Below, in pieces: positions 1 to 12,411 of a stretch of 64,000 nt of DNA. The DNA comes from Isoetes taiwanensis (lineage: Eukaryota > Streptophyta > Lycopodiopsida > Isoetales > Isoetaceae). Numbering within the stretch: position 1 is the first letter of the stretch; each line of letters opens with the position of its first letter. Below the pieces are notes generated by a model that saw only the letters and a list, made by a program, of their open reading frames with translations, was not told the DNA's origin and ran no database searches. The DNA lies in NCBI GenBank assembly GCA_021234155.1, contig JAJEKV010000034.1, positions 808,001-872,000 of the forward strand, written 5' to 3'. The position numbers were made by a program, and so were the translations under genes.

Positions 1-557
<557 letters not shown>

Positions 558-562
558 CCTAA

Positions 563-1115
563 AATGAGCGGCGATCTCATCCTGGGGGCACTTTAGATAC
601 AACAAACAGACAAGCAAAAGAGACTAAGCCGGCCAGATCTTGTTTTATGTCGGGCTTACTCCCTTTTTCGAAGTTTCTGCTTGATGTATCTAATTAGCCA
701 CCGAGTGAGCGATGTCATCCTAGGGGCAAATTAGATACAATAAACGAAAACGAAGGAGACTAAGCCAGGCTTACTCTCTTTTCGAGTTTCCTACTTGATG
801 TATCATAACCTGATCATAACCTGATGCATCTGCTGATTTGGCAGATTGATGTGGAGCATGACTTAATGCATCTGCCAGGCTTACTCCCTTTTCGAGTTTC
901 CTGCTTGAGGTATCTAATTCGCCACCTGAGTGAGCGATGTCATCCTAGGGGGCAAATTAGATACGATAAACAGGAAACGAAGGAGACTAAGCCAGGCTTA
1001 CTCTCTTTTTTGAGTTTCTGATGTATCTAATTAAGCCACCTAAAATGAGTGAGCGACCTCATCATCGGGGGCAAATTAGACACATCAAACAGGACAAACG
1101 AAAAGAGACTAAGCA
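563..1115. repeat. Diverged tandem repeat, about four copies
   Basis: Copies share a block reading roughly 'gagcgatgtcatcctagggg' + 'caaattagatacaataaac' + 'gagactaagccaggcttact' + 'ctcttttcgagttt'. They begin near 563, 700, 925 and 1040. Copy lengths differ (about 120-220 bp) and sequence divergence is clear, so this is an old array. Confidence 0.8.
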
Positions 1116-1238
1116 GTGGTGAAAGATTGCAACAGTGATTACAAATCACGCAAAGTGAGCATAAATTTGTCAATGAGAATACAATTATACTAAGCACTTC
1201 AGGAATTTTGTTATGAAGTACCTCAAGAGGCTGAGCAG

Positions 1239-1480
1239 ACATGGAAGATGGTATTGGTGACTGCATTCAGCAATCAAAGTTGGTAGTGGTTTCTCCATCC
1301 ACTGGAGGATCTTGCCACAGAATGGACAGCCACTACCATAATCTTCAGCCTTATCAAGGTCTGGAAGTAGTGGATCCAAGACAAATAAAGGAAGGATTTG
1401 ATCACAAGTTTGCAACCTTGCCTTACTTCGATCACTTCGATCTTGTAGAGTTGATCCATTCTCCCGGTGTCTGTTGAATT
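1239..1480 (-). pseudogene. Fragment with RING-type zinc-ligand spacing
   Basis: The minus-strand frame contains a C-x2-C pair (CPFC, near 1319-1328) followed about 19 residues later by C-x-H-x2-H-x2-C (CSHQYHLPC, near 1239-1265). This is the first half and the centre of a RING-H2 finger. The final C-x2-C pair is not found downstream in the frame, and the upstream part of the same open frame runs into the low-complexity CACATGTG repeats, so this is at most a truncated exon. It could also be a chance match; no other domain is visible. Confidence 0.3.
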
Positions 1481-1571
1481 CAACCGAAAGTAATCCAAGG
1501 TTAGTACCACATGACACAACAGGCACCACTTTACACACCACAAATTCCATCATGACAAACTTTACCACAAA

Positions 1572-1930
1572 TGGCGTCATATTCACCACATGTGGTGTGG
1601 CATGTGGCACCAGGGTGGCGTCATATTCACCACATGTGGTGTGGCATGTGGCACCAAACTGGTGCCACATGACACACCACCTATGGCACCACAATGCACC
1701 CAAGGCACCACATATGGCAATCCATTACTTCGCACCACAAATGGCGTCAAAGACACCACATGTGGTGCAAAATGTGGATCCATAGTGGTGCCACATTAGA
1801 CACCACATGTGGCACCACAATGCAAAGAAGGCACCACATCCGGCAGGCATCCACCACCCCATATGTGGCAGATAGCGTGGTGCGATATTTAGCGCAGCAG
1901 TTGGCACCACATATGGCAGACAATCCACCA
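1572..1930. repeat. CACATGTG/CACATATG-rich degenerate repeat cluster
   Basis: A 41-bp exact repeat occurs at 1572-1612 and 1616-1656 (period 44). It is followed by many degenerate copies of 'ggcaccacatatggc' and 'caccacatgtggtg' up to about 1930. The units are partly palindromic, so both strands carry similar short open frames rich in His, Met and Trp. These frames are by-products of the repeat, not genes. Confidence 0.85.
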
Positions 1931-2900
1931 TTCACAAGTATCACCATATCTAACATCACATATGACACTAAGTATAGAAACATATGGAAGCCAATTCACT
2001 ATTCAGATAAGGTACCAGGTTTGGTACTATATGTGACACTACATATGCTACAAACTACATTATTAACATATAATTGGCACCATATGACTGTCCTGTAACA
2101 CATTTGGAGCTACATACTACTGTGAACTGAAATTATCCACCACAACTCGAAACTAGCAGCACAAATTTCCTACACATAACTTACAACACACCCAAATGAA
2201 GAAGTAAGTGGTGTACATTTGATTCAAGCTTGCTAGACCTTGCTGGAAAATAACAGGTTCAATATTAAATTGCATCATATGGTGGTTCCGGAAGAAGAGG
2301 GTTGAAAAGTACCTATTTTTTCGATTGATTTTCCCCGAGATTCTTCTTCTGACTTGAGGAGGCTTGAATTGTGGCCTAGTCATTTCAAGAGAGGAAGCAT
2401 CATCGTGGCGGGTTGCTCTCTGCTTCCTCACTATTTGAAATGCTTGCATGCTTCCTCTTACGTTGGGACGGAGAGTCTTGAGACCCTTTTTCTCTTAAGC
2501 TGTTGCGAAACTCAACCGGTTTTATTTCTTTTCCTTTTGTGTGAAGGTAATACATAGCCCATAGTCTGTGAGGCCATGCCTCCCCGTGCACGATTCACAC
2601 TTTGTGATTTTTTTGTAAAGGCACATATATTCATTATACCTCTCCTTGCTCGATTCTTCAACCTTGCATGATGAAACAAAACAATATTCTAAATAACAGA
2701 GAATCATGGGCATCCCCGAATCTAGAATGCAACCCACCAGTAAGTGGATTTTCCTAATACTTTCGGTCCCCAAACGGACTCGATTTCTTCTTGTGTGGCG
2801 TAATGCTTTTCTTGCCCTGTACATTTCCTTGTAGGTGTATCCCGTGGCATTCAAGTCCAGTATGATCGAGCCATTTAAATGATCGATCTTCTTGCCGAAA
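1931..2900. other. No gene recognised
   Basis: AT-rich. Minus-strand open frames at 2153-2449 and 2522-2854 have no recognisable domain. The second contains a basic Arg-rich stretch. Confidence 0.35.
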
Positions 2901-3020
2901 TCGAAAATGGTCTTGGCGGATTAAGGGAGCGTGATCGAGTTTTGAGGGAAAATGAAAATTCGAGAATCGAAATGGTCTTGCCGATTAAGGGAGCGTGATC
3001 GAGTTTTTGAGGGAAAATGA
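2901..3020. repeat. Local tandem duplication, period 66 bp
   Basis: Two near-identical copies (2901-2954 and 2967-3020) share 'ttaagggagcgtgatcgagt' and 'gagggaaaatga'. They differ by a few small indels. Confidence 0.85.
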
Positions 3021-3487
3021 TGCGGTAATGCGTTCTTTGAATAAGCCCTGAATAAGACCGAAAGGACAAAATTTTGAATAAGTAATCATGTGTATTTTTG
3101 AAAAAATAACTCCCTCTCCCACTACAAATTCGGTAGTTCCCACCACACTTAGCACCCAAAAATGTGGTGCTAAAATGCACGTTTTTGTTCCACTACAACA
3201 TGCTTTCACCCAACTACAAAGAGAACTAACGGTAACTCGGATAGGTAATCAAACGAGAAACTCAAATGAACTTGTATGGCATATGTGGAAAGGAGCAAAT
3301 AACAAGAACTGGAGCTAAATAGGTAGATGGGACAAACAGGAAGTAAATATGGAAAAATGGGTGGCTAAACAAGACTGGAGAGGAAGGAATAGTAAAACTC
3401 AAAGACAATGAACAATAGAAGCCACTAGTTGGCCAACTGGGACTAATCCAACAACCACAAATATAAAGAAACATAACGGATCTGAGC

Positions 3488-6400
3488 ATGAGACGCAGGC
3501 AAGAAATAGCCAAGCAAGTAGTTGATTACTTCAATAAGCTCACCAAAAAGCATTCACCCAAACTCAAGGCCGATGTGATGAAGAGGGTGGTTCATCACCA
3601 CGAAATGGAAATCTCAGAACCTGGAATTTTGCCAAATCCAAAGGAGTGCAAGGCAGTGGGGGTGCTGCTCAACAACTTGAAACAGACAATGGCAGCCATA
3701 AAGAGGCAAAGGAACCATGATATTTGGAGAGCCAGAACCTCTACACTTGTGATGGCTTCTTCCACAAAATCGAGATGCAATTCCACTATGGCAGGGCTGT
3801 TAGGTACATCTAATTCTTGCTTTCATGCCTGTGCTTCTTCATGCTTTCAAGTGCTTGTATCTGCTGAGTGATGCTGGCTGGGATATGTTCATTGATTAAT
3901 GTGCAATATTTCTTATGATAGGTTGCATGAGGTCAACTATTGCAACTGCTGCATTAAGGAAATCGGAAGCCTTCCTTGGAAATGATCCGTGGTCTTGTTT
4001 CCAAAGAAGGTTGAGGTGCGATTCTCTCACCCCTGCTTGCAAGCAAAGCATAACAGAATTCTGGAAACAAAATAGCAGAGTCTCTCCTTGCAAGAAAGAT
4101 GTTGTGAACACTGTTGGAGAGTCAGGCTTCCGAATTTCTTATCCCTTGCACCTTATGGAGGTCACACAGGTACAAGTTTCCATACATTCTTTTTTTTTTT
4201 TTTTGCTATTATTGCATAAATATTCCTAACCAAAGGCCACCATTCAGCTGCAGCTATATCAACAATACAAAAAGGCACATCCTGAACACCCTATTTGCTT
4301 AAAGGCTTTCGAGAAGTTGAAGCCTATTTATGTAAAGAAAGTATCAGAAAGGGAAACCTGTTGTTGCATATACCATATGAAGTTGGAGTATGCCAGGGTA
4401 GCACTGAATGCATTAAGGTCAGCGAAAACTGGATTCCATGGTGAAGAGTGCAGTGCACCTGCGAGGTCTGTGGACCTGGTGAGAATTGTCTGGCCAGACA
4501 ACATACGTAACCAGCGAGCTCTGGAGGGATGTGGTTTGCAACAAGAGCGAGGGTGAAGAATGGTATAAACATGACTGCTTGATGCAGACATGTCAGAAGT
4601 GTGGCATAAAAAGTCTTCCTATATGTCCAAGAGAAAGAGAGAATCATGAGTTCTTGCTTGAATGGAAGACGTTGAAAAGGTAATACTCTCTTTATTGCTT
4701 GCTGAAGCATGCTGATATGTGCTGTCATCCGCTGAATACTGCTTTTGTGCTTTCAACATGCGCTAATCTTCTGTAATATATGCTACAGACCTTGTTACAG
4801 ATTCCAGTGGAGACAGAAGAAGCTGGTGGAGTTGCAGCCTGCGTTACCAAGGAAGTGCCAGGTGGCAGCAGAAAGAAAAGATCCAATGCCACCAAGAAGG
4901 GAAACAAAAGTAAGAAATCCAAGGTAGCTGGTGGGACACAGTCTGAAGCTGCAGCACAAGTTGAGAAGAAGGGAAACAAAAGTAAGAAATCCAAGGCAGC
5001 TGGTGGGACCGCGACTGAAGTCGCAAAGACAAAGATGAGTCCTCAAATGGCAAGGGAAAAAAAAAGAAAGGACCAAAGCCAGTCCTTAGATTGTCTTACA
5101 AGAGAACGGCAGTGAAGGATTTCATTTCATATCTGTGTTCCATATTGAAGATATTCGTGTCACACAATTACAGGGCTAGATGGCAGGCCATGCAATTCAG
5201 GAGTTGCCTGGACAATATCCAAGATGGCACCATTGTTTCTGTAATTGATTTTGCAGAGAATTATAGCATAAAAATACAAAGGGAGGTTCAAAGCCAAAGA
5301 TTGGCACAATGACCGAATAACAATTCTCCCACATCACGTATAGGATGGACAACAGCTCTGGGATCAGAAAGCTATTGAAGGAAACCCATTTTTACTTGAG
5401 TGATGACAAGATTCATGACACTCTTTTTGTGCAGCACTGTCTTAGAAAGCACAATTCATGGCTAGTATCAAATGGTGTAGAATTCTCCAGGCATATAGTT
5501 TGGTCAGATGGTTGTTCTAGCCAATTCAAATCTGCCCTACCCATTCTATTTCCTACCAAGATATCACCACGAGCTAGGGAAAGAAATAATATGGAATTTC
5601 TTTGGGACAGCCCATGGTAAGGGAGAGCACGATGGGCAAGGGCCCCTTAAAGGGGCATTCACTAGAGAGCGACTCAAGTATGATGGAGTGAGATTTAGGG
5701 TGTCTTTGATGCTGCACAATGAATTCGCTCTGGCGTTGGAATGAAGGTGCCAAACAACGGGGACATCAAGAGGTAATATGCTTTCATCCGCATTCATCCG
5801 CTTTTAACGTGCTTTCATCCGCTTTAAAAAGTGCTTTCATCCGCTTTTATCTGTGCGTGTATTCTTTGTATTGTGCCTCAGATCTTTATGTGAACCGCAA
5901 TACTTGTTCTTGCTTTGGCTTTTGCGCACTTCGGTTCATTGGAAAGGATGATGTTGATAGGACAAACCGGCTGGACTGTGCCAGGGTATAAGGGACCAAG
6001 ATTATACACAGCATCAGGACATACTTGGCCAAATCAAGCACAAGGGTGGCTCATAGAGGTTTAAGTTGTTTTACGTGGTAACCTGTTTGAAAGGAAACCC
6101 GGTCATCTTGTGTGAACAAGCGAGGTTAAAGAATTGGAAATATGTTACTCTAAAGCCAGAAAAGTCTACTGGTGAAGGTACTGAAGACGAAATCGATGAG
6201 GCATTTTTTGAAGGTGATGGAGAATGGCTTAGTGGAAACATAGAGGAAGGTGATAACTTTGATGTTGTAGCCGAGGAGGGAAATCAGGAGAATGCAGATT
6301 TCTATGTGGTGAAATGTGTTAAGCCGAGGCATATCCTTGACAGAATTGTCAAGGATAGCTGGGGTCAGACCTTCAATGTCGATGAACATGTGTTGGCTGG

Positions 6401-6527
6401 TTTGTACTACGCTGTCCAGCCCGATGGTACTTGGGAGCTACTTGAAGACAAAGGCCTGACCTTCCAGTACAGTCATCACGTATCAGCTATCAAGTTTGAG
6501 ATGAATCAGATTCCTGGCACCAACTGA
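3488..6527 (+). pseudogene. Decayed multi-exon DDE-like transposase
   Basis: Spliced reading: exon 1 3488-3803, exon 2 3922-4169, exon 3 4248-4679, exon 4 from about 4789, then further pieces to the stop at 6527. The first two introns have GT-AG ends and the correct phase. Key motifs in order: a Cys-rich ETCCC block (near 4350), VSVIDFAENY (near 5240), WSDGCSSQFK (near 5505) and FFGTAHGKGEHDG (near 5600). These give three spaced acidic residues in an RNase H-like DDE arrangement. The C-terminal part (6066-6527) is acidic and contains GDNF and PWGQTF motifs. I associate the family with plant and invertebrate transposons, but I am not sure of the superfamily (Sola-like is one possibility). Frameshifts near 4440-4490, 5040, 5310 and 5535 show it is inactive. 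An internal duplication (KKGNKSKKSK twice, 4890-5010) adds a Lys-rich linker. Confidence 0.75.
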
Positions 6528-6889
6528 TTTTCCCTTGATCAGGCTACTCACCAGATGATCCTTGACAGTCTGCCATATGAAGGTTGAATATGCTTTGACC
6601 GTGTTGTTTTATCATTTTGACAGGTCTGTAGTTACTTGTGTACTTGTCTCAAATTTTGATCATTATATTGGAGACAATGCTTGTGAGACAAGTTTTGTAG
6701 TATTGGACTGCTGTATTGGAGTATTTTAGTATTGGAAACAATGATTGTAATATTGGAGAGTAAGCTTGATATATATTACAGAAAATTGTACACTCAAGAT
6801 TAGAGCATCTTACAAAATCACTCAATACTCAAGACAACACAAAGTAATCATGCATATATATTACAAAAAAGTAGTATACAATGGTTACT

Positions 6890-9800
6890 TCATGAGTCAT
6901 CGAAGTCTTCAAAGTCATGCTCGTCGCCAGGAAGGGTGCCCAGCAGCTGCCTTTGTACTTCAAGAGGAGCATTGAGGATATAGTAGGCCGAGACAAGGTA
7001 GTCTCCGGGGCCAACCATGCATCAGTGAAATCAATTTGTGAGATCGTTTCCTGCACTGTATGAGAAGACGAGTATTCCAAAGCTGGACACACAAACTTCT
7101 GCAAAAAATTGTCCTCTTCTTGCCCATTGAAAGGCATAACAGGAACGGTTGTGTGTGCAGGGTTTAGAAACCCTTTGTGTAGGCTGTCATCAACCAAGAA
7201 AATCATACCATGATATTGAGGAAAATCCTCAAGTACAACCTTCAACTCCTTGAAGAAAAGTTGCTTTTCTGTGCTGGTTGGATGCTCGCATTAGTAATGC
7301 TCTTGACCATATATCTTCAAGAATCTGGTCTGCAAATCAGGGAACAATGCATCCACCATATCCCTTATATTCCGAAGTAGAGAAGCACTCCAAATCACAA
7401 CATCAAACCTCTGCAGTGCCCACTCCACAAACTCATGATACCATGGTCTGCAAATGAGGTACTTACTTGCAGTTTCTTTTACAACATGGTTCGTTTGTGG
7501 TGGATGCAAGATTTTCCCGCTTCATTCTCCTTGTTATTATGCGTGCGATTACACCATTTATGTCAAGCACCATGCACTTCCGTGCTGGTGTCCATCCCTC
7601 GACGCTTGCAACCACCGCCGATGTCTGGCCGCATCGTGGCTTTGTCTGTCTTTGGACTCTGGCGGGAAGTGCTATCCGGGCGTCTTTGGCTATTCTTTGC
7701 GACCGCTTTGGACTCGGGTTTTATCTTTGCTACCAGATGATGGAGAGTGTTGATAGCCATAGTTAGATACATCCTTATCTGTATCTCCCTGCCTCCAATG
7801 TATGGGTGTTTCCTGTCTATCAGTAACCCTTACCAAGTGGTGGCTTAGGGGACTAGGTGGTTTATCAACCCTGTCCACAGAAACTACTTTCCTTGGTCTC
7901 CTGCAAAATCAAAAGTGGTGCTACAATTACCAACTGAAACTTGCAGAACATTATGCCAAGTGAAATAAGACAAGTAAAATAACTGCTTGATCTTAAATAT
8001 TGGATTGCACCTTTTATATGTAATAGGTTGTTTTTGCACTTTGGTTTCTTCATTATCCGCCCGGTTCTCTCTCACTATCTTGACTTGATTCATTAAAGCA
8101 CCACTTGTGTCTGCCTTCTCCTTCTGCAGGCAAATGCATATTGATCCCTAGGTTGAAACTCGAAACAATTTTTACAAGGACACAATGGGGGGAAATATAT
8201 ATATTCTGGTGTTAAACAAAAACCTTTTAACTGATCGTTTTGGCAAGTCTTGTGCAAACAAAATTGGGCCTGAAAGAAGTACATATAAATTACATTAGAC
8301 TGAGGGTTTTTTCATAGTGCCACATCTATAGGCACGCCCTCATCAACCGAATCATCCGACTCACCCCTCACTCTCGGGCTCTATAACATTTTTGGTCCCG
8401 GACCTTGTGAGCCTTGTGATTCGCCACAACCTTGTTCACCGCTTATCCACTATATTCGGTCTTCAACATCCTTGTCTTCCCCATCGCAACAACAAGCAGT
8501 TAGAGGAGGCCTTTGTAGAGGTTGCCGCAGAATTTGGAACTATATTGTATTTCTCAAAGATCGTCGAACTACTAGAATCGCTTTGGACCCGTGTTGGTGT
8601 GTCTTTAGCACGCTGTTTTCAGTGCTTTGCATTGTCTTTTCTTGTTGCTTGCCTCATCTTTTCCTCAATCGCCTGTCAGCTTCTAATGTACCCACTTCAG
8701 AAAACAAACGTGTACCTTTTTGGTTGTTCTTGCTTGTGGAGTTCGAGTCCTTGTAGACTTGTGTCCTGGGGTCCTTTTACTAAGAGGTGTTTTCACATGC
8801 TTCCTTTTCCCCTTTGTTCGCCCTGGAGTTGTAGCTACCACCTCATCTAAGTCAATTGTCTCAACTATGTGTTTGTGTGTTTGCCCGGCAGATATAAGGG
8901 TTCCCGCTTGACTTGTCTTCCCCAATAATTCCTCCACTAAGCCTCTTTGGAACTGTTTACGAGCATTCGAGGCGGGTGTCTTCTCCATAAAGCAAACTTC
9001 GGGCGGTGACATGATATACATGGCCACATTTCAACCTTCAGATTTAGGGTGTAATCATCACGAATGCCACCCCGCATGTGGAGCATCTCTCCTCATCTCA
9101 ATTGGCAACCCGAATGTCACAGGATAGATGCTCACAAGGTGGCCAGCCTCTCCTTGTAAGTTCCCTAAGCTTTGTTGAGATTACGTAAATGTTTGCTTTT
9201 TTGCAAGTCGCACTTCATTGTTTGCAACCTCGCCAGCCTATAGTGGCCACCGTTGAACTATCCCTCATCTACTTGGGCCACCCCCATTTCAACAAGGGCT
9301 TTGAGCATGTACTCGCCATGTCTTTCTCTCTCTCAGAGCTCGCAGTGCTTCGCCAGAGGCACCGACATCGAGGACACGGATTTTTTGCTTGAAGGCGTGA
9401 GATGTTGTCTTTAATTTTCGCAATTTCTCTTGTGAAGCCGAAAGAAAGCTCCCTTTAGCACTGGACCGGACAACTAGCTCCTTCTTGGAGACTAAATCGG
9501 CCCATTGCGTGTTTAGGGTTTCCTGCAAATCGTGCACATGACTTCCGGTGCGGATATGTTCTCCCCATAAGTTTGTGTAAGGCTGTTGGGCACATTGCAA
9601 AGCTCCTAATGGGCGGCCTCCTTTCTAATTTAATACCGTGCCTCCCCGAACCGGCCTTTCGCTATGCTTTCAGTCTTTGTGGTTTCTTGGGATTTGCCGA
9701 CCTCTCGCTCTTCTTTGGGAGCACCGCCGGTGGGTTCACTTTTAACCTTGCTGCTTTGTAGGCTCTACTCTTTGCCGCAATCGCCGCCCAATTAACCTTG

Positions 9801-10220
9801 AACTTCGTGGATCCCGCTTTGCTCGGCGCTTATTGAATGCAAATAGGTATGATACTGTCTTTCTAACTTCTCTGTTCTTCAACCCGTCCGGGTATATTTT
9901 GCTCAGAAGTTCTATTAGAGCTTCTTCGTGCTCTGGCCTTACCTTGTCAATGGAAGTTTTGCCAGGAATGACCCCGTTGATATCCCAAACTTCATTGTAC
10001 TCTGCTGCATACGCATGGAAGTCTTCTTCGATTCGGCAATCAGCCAGGTCCGGTCTTAAGGGAACGTTTCTTCTGGCCTGGAAGAATACAAGAAAATCGA
10101 ATTAACAGGGTTGAACCCTAAACCTATAGAAATTTTGTTTTGTTGCTTTTTGCTTACCCGGCAAATGGGTTCCGTTGGAATTACTGCTTGAGCGGGTGGA
10201 TCAATCACCTTCTTTACCAT
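6890..10220 (-). pseudogene. Decayed gene with C-terminal FCP1/NIF-like phosphatase domain
   Basis: The start ATG is at 10220. Exon 1 (10158-10220) splices in phase 0 to exon 2, which begins at 10077 and gives a charged region (near 9760-10077). Then come a basic segment (about 9660-9815), a coiled-coil-like segment (about 9290-9600), a basic low-complexity segment (8683-9020), a small exon (8011-8123) and an exon from 7900 downward, with a 110-bp GT-AG intron at 7901-8010. The HAD/FCP domain follows: LDINGV (near 7560), LICRPW, FDVVIWSA (near 7400), IYGQEH, then IFLVDDS (near 7195), and a C-terminus ending EDFDDS at 6890. FCP-type phosphatases act on phosphoserines, for example in the RNA polymerase II tail. 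Here motif I has Asn where DxDx(T/V) has its second Asp. Frameshifts near 9820, 9310 and 7510, an in-frame TAA at 7291 and a further shift near 7000 show it is dead. Confidence 0.65.
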
Positions 10221-11007
10221 GGTTGATCTGTTTGTTTAATGTGGAAATCCGAGAGCGCAAATTCGCGGGTTGCTTGGCCGGGACAGAGAAAGTTGGGGAA
10301 GAAAGATTTGGAAAAACACAAATTCGAAAGTTCGTTCGTTTGTCTAGTGGTTCCAGTTAGAGGGGTCGATTCATTAACAGCTGACAAAATGGGTAATGAT
10401 TGTATAAACCAAACCGGCTAGGCGAATAGGCCAGGCGAGAATATAGGTGGTACTATATAGGTGAAGGGTGGGAAAAAAATGTTTGAAGGGTGGAAAAAAA
10501 TGTATTTTGGGTGCTGGTGCTGGTGCTGGGGTCGCGTTTTTTTGCTACCCACCAGCATACTTTCACCCTTATACACATACTTATTTATTAAACTTTTTTA
10601 TTTGAACGGGAGAACACACATACTTATTATCCTTATAGGTATTGTAGTGAAGATGGGTATGGTTGTAAAATAACTTGGACCAGCCAAAATGTAATTTTCC
10701 CAAAAGATAATATCTGTCCCATCTACCCCACTTCTAGATTTTGAGCTTCTAAACAATAATAATGTGAAGATGGTTTACGATGGAGCCCAGCCAAGTTGAT
10801 ATTATCTAAATAAAAGATCCAACTTTGCATGATCCACGAATTGAATGTGATAATAAATTTATATATCTTTAAAGAAGAAGAGAAATGGCTACAGCTAATA
10901 CACATGGGGAAGTCCTGCAAGTTGTTACATACGTTGAGCAAGAAATATCTTCCCAAGGGCTAAAATAGTGGAGACTTGGGAGAACCCTTTGGATATTGCA
11001 GCACAAG

Positions 11008-11970
11008 ATGAAGAATTTCATAACATCAAGAATTTCACATGAAAAGCTCATCCATGAGGAGGATGACAAGCTAAAATCATTGCAGGATGCCGAAGGCATT
11101 GAATTTCCAGGCTCAGATGTGCACCATGAGAACAAAAAAGAATGGATGAAAGACTTAGATGTGTTAAGTTTGAAGGTGAGAGATGTCATGTGGCCAGGAA
11201 CTCATGATTCTGCCACAAATGACATTGGCATTGCTTTTGTAACCCGCCCTTTCGCGCAGTGCCAAGAGCTCTCAATCTATGAGCAGCTATGCGCGGGCAT
11301 CCGGGCTTTCGACATCCGAGTCGATGAGAAGATGCATGTTGCACATGGGATCTTAGAAAGTTACCATGTGCAAGTTGTTCTAGATGATCTCAACAAGTTT
11401 CTATCTGAAACAAGCTCTGAATTCATCATACTAGACATCAGGACTGAGTATGGCAAGGAAGATCCGCCAGAATTCGACCAATTCCTGATCAACAACTTGG
11501 GAGATCATTTAATTCCTCAAGATCCAACAGTGTTTGATAAGAATTTGAAGGACTTACTGCCAAAGAGAGTGTTCTGTGTGTGGAAGCCAAGGAAATCTGC
11601 AGCTCCTGCTGCAGGATCTGCCCTGTTTTCTGCTGCTTATTTAAAAGATAATTGGACTGATACAGATCAGCCAATAACTAAGTTTAATGCAAATCTGGAT
11701 CATCTGCAGAGGCAGCCACCCAATTCGACATGTGGCTTTTTCTACAGAGTGGAGCACACGTGTACGCCCCAGACTTCCAGCATAGTTCTGACGGTTCATG
11801 CTGTGAATGACAGAATTAAGGATTATGCAAGGCTGTTTGTTTCTCAGGCATTTAAAAAAAATCTGGGCGATCATCTGCAAATATTTTCTGGGGATTTTGT
11901 GAATGGTGATTTTTTTGATGCCTGTATTGGTGTCAATGTTTCTCGTGTTAAGCAGATTAGTGCAAACTAG
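11008..11970 (+). CDS. PI-PLC X-domain-like phosphodiesterase, copy 1
   Basis: This single-exon gene of 320 codons starts at the ATG at 11008; an open frame extends upstream only to a TTG. It is a single TIM-barrel PI-PLC-X-like domain. The first catalytic His-Asp pair is in WPGTHDSAT (about residues 66-67), the Asp-Arg pair is in FDIRVD, and the second His is in VAHGIL (about residue 113). These correspond to the substrate-binding and general acid/base residues of bacterial PI-PLC. It has no EF-hand, Y or C2 domain, so it belongs to the small PLC-like class rather than the Ca2+-dependent plant PI-PLCs. No signal peptide or membrane segment is visible; many plant relatives are secreted. Substrate is unknown. 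An AATAAA at about 12014 may serve as a polyadenylation signal. The downstream copy is roughly two-thirds identical. Confidence 0.88.
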   Translation: MKNFITSRISHEKLIHEEDDKLKSLQDAEGIEFPGSDVHHENKKEWMKDLDVLSLKVRDVMWPGTHDSATNDIGIAFVTRPFAQCQELSIYEQLCAGIRAFDIRVDEKMHVAHGILESYHVQVVLDDLNKFLSETSSEFIILDIRTEYGKEDPPEFDQFLINNLGDHLIPQDPTVFDKNLKDLLPKRVFCVWKPRKSAAPAAGSALFSAAYLKDNWTDTDQPITKFNANLDHLQRQPPNSTCGFFYRVEHTCTPQTSSIVLTVHAVNDRIKDYARLFVSQAFKKNLGDHLQIFSGDFVNGDFFDACIGVNVSRVKQISAN

Positions 11971-12411
11971 CACTGTGCTTCAGCAAGAATTTGCCTCTGT
12001 TTTACTGCTAACTAAATAAAATTGAAACAGTCCAGTGAGGACTTCCCTGTATATGTAAGTTTCTTTGATAAATAAACTGGGCAATGATAAAAAGACAGAA
12101 TCGGCATTGTCTTCTTCTATAACCCTTTTATCTATAATGATTCTGCATTGGACTCAATATAAAGTATTTAAAAATATTAGTACTTTTGTAAGTAATGAAG
12201 TAAAAGGATCTTTAATCCAAGACAAAAGCACAAGAGCAGGTCATTGGTCAATTCACACAAGGGCCACTCTAGGGGCAAGACATTAAGTGCACGTTATTGT
12301 CTAGATTACTTAAAAGTTAGAAAGGGCCAATGGAGGGGCCATGATTTGTCTGTATTAGAAGCCAAGCTTAAGCCTGAGATCTCTTCAGGACTTCAGCTGC
12401 AGCAAAGCACC

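Larger units (their letters stand above)
3077..10640. mobile_element. Candidate two-gene DNA transposon relic
   Basis: Two decayed genes face each other inside this span. A DDE-like transposase is on the plus strand (3488-6527) and a gene ending in an FCP1-like phosphatase domain is on the minus strand (6890-10220), with 362 bp of AT-rich sequence between their stops. Each outer flank carries related motifs in inverted orientation: 'aataagtaatcatgtgtat' and 'agcacccaaaa' on the left (3077-3170), and 'aataagtatgtgtat' and 'agcacccaaaa' on the complement of the right (about 10510-10630). A direct-orientation similarity (gcacgtttttg...catgctttcaccc at 3177-3210, and gcgtttttttg...catactttcaccc at 10533-10568) suggests terminal hairpins. 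The ends are imperfect and no target duplication was identified, so the boundaries are estimates. The two genes could also be unrelated neighbours. Confidence 0.45.

Noticed and set aside
1474-2098. Overlapping open frames rich in His, Met, Trp and Cys
   Set aside because: They come from the CACATGTG-type repeats and appear in several frames on both strands.
10996-11007. Upstream TTG as start of PLC copy 1
   Set aside because: Nuclear genes start at ATG; the first in-frame ATG is at 11008.
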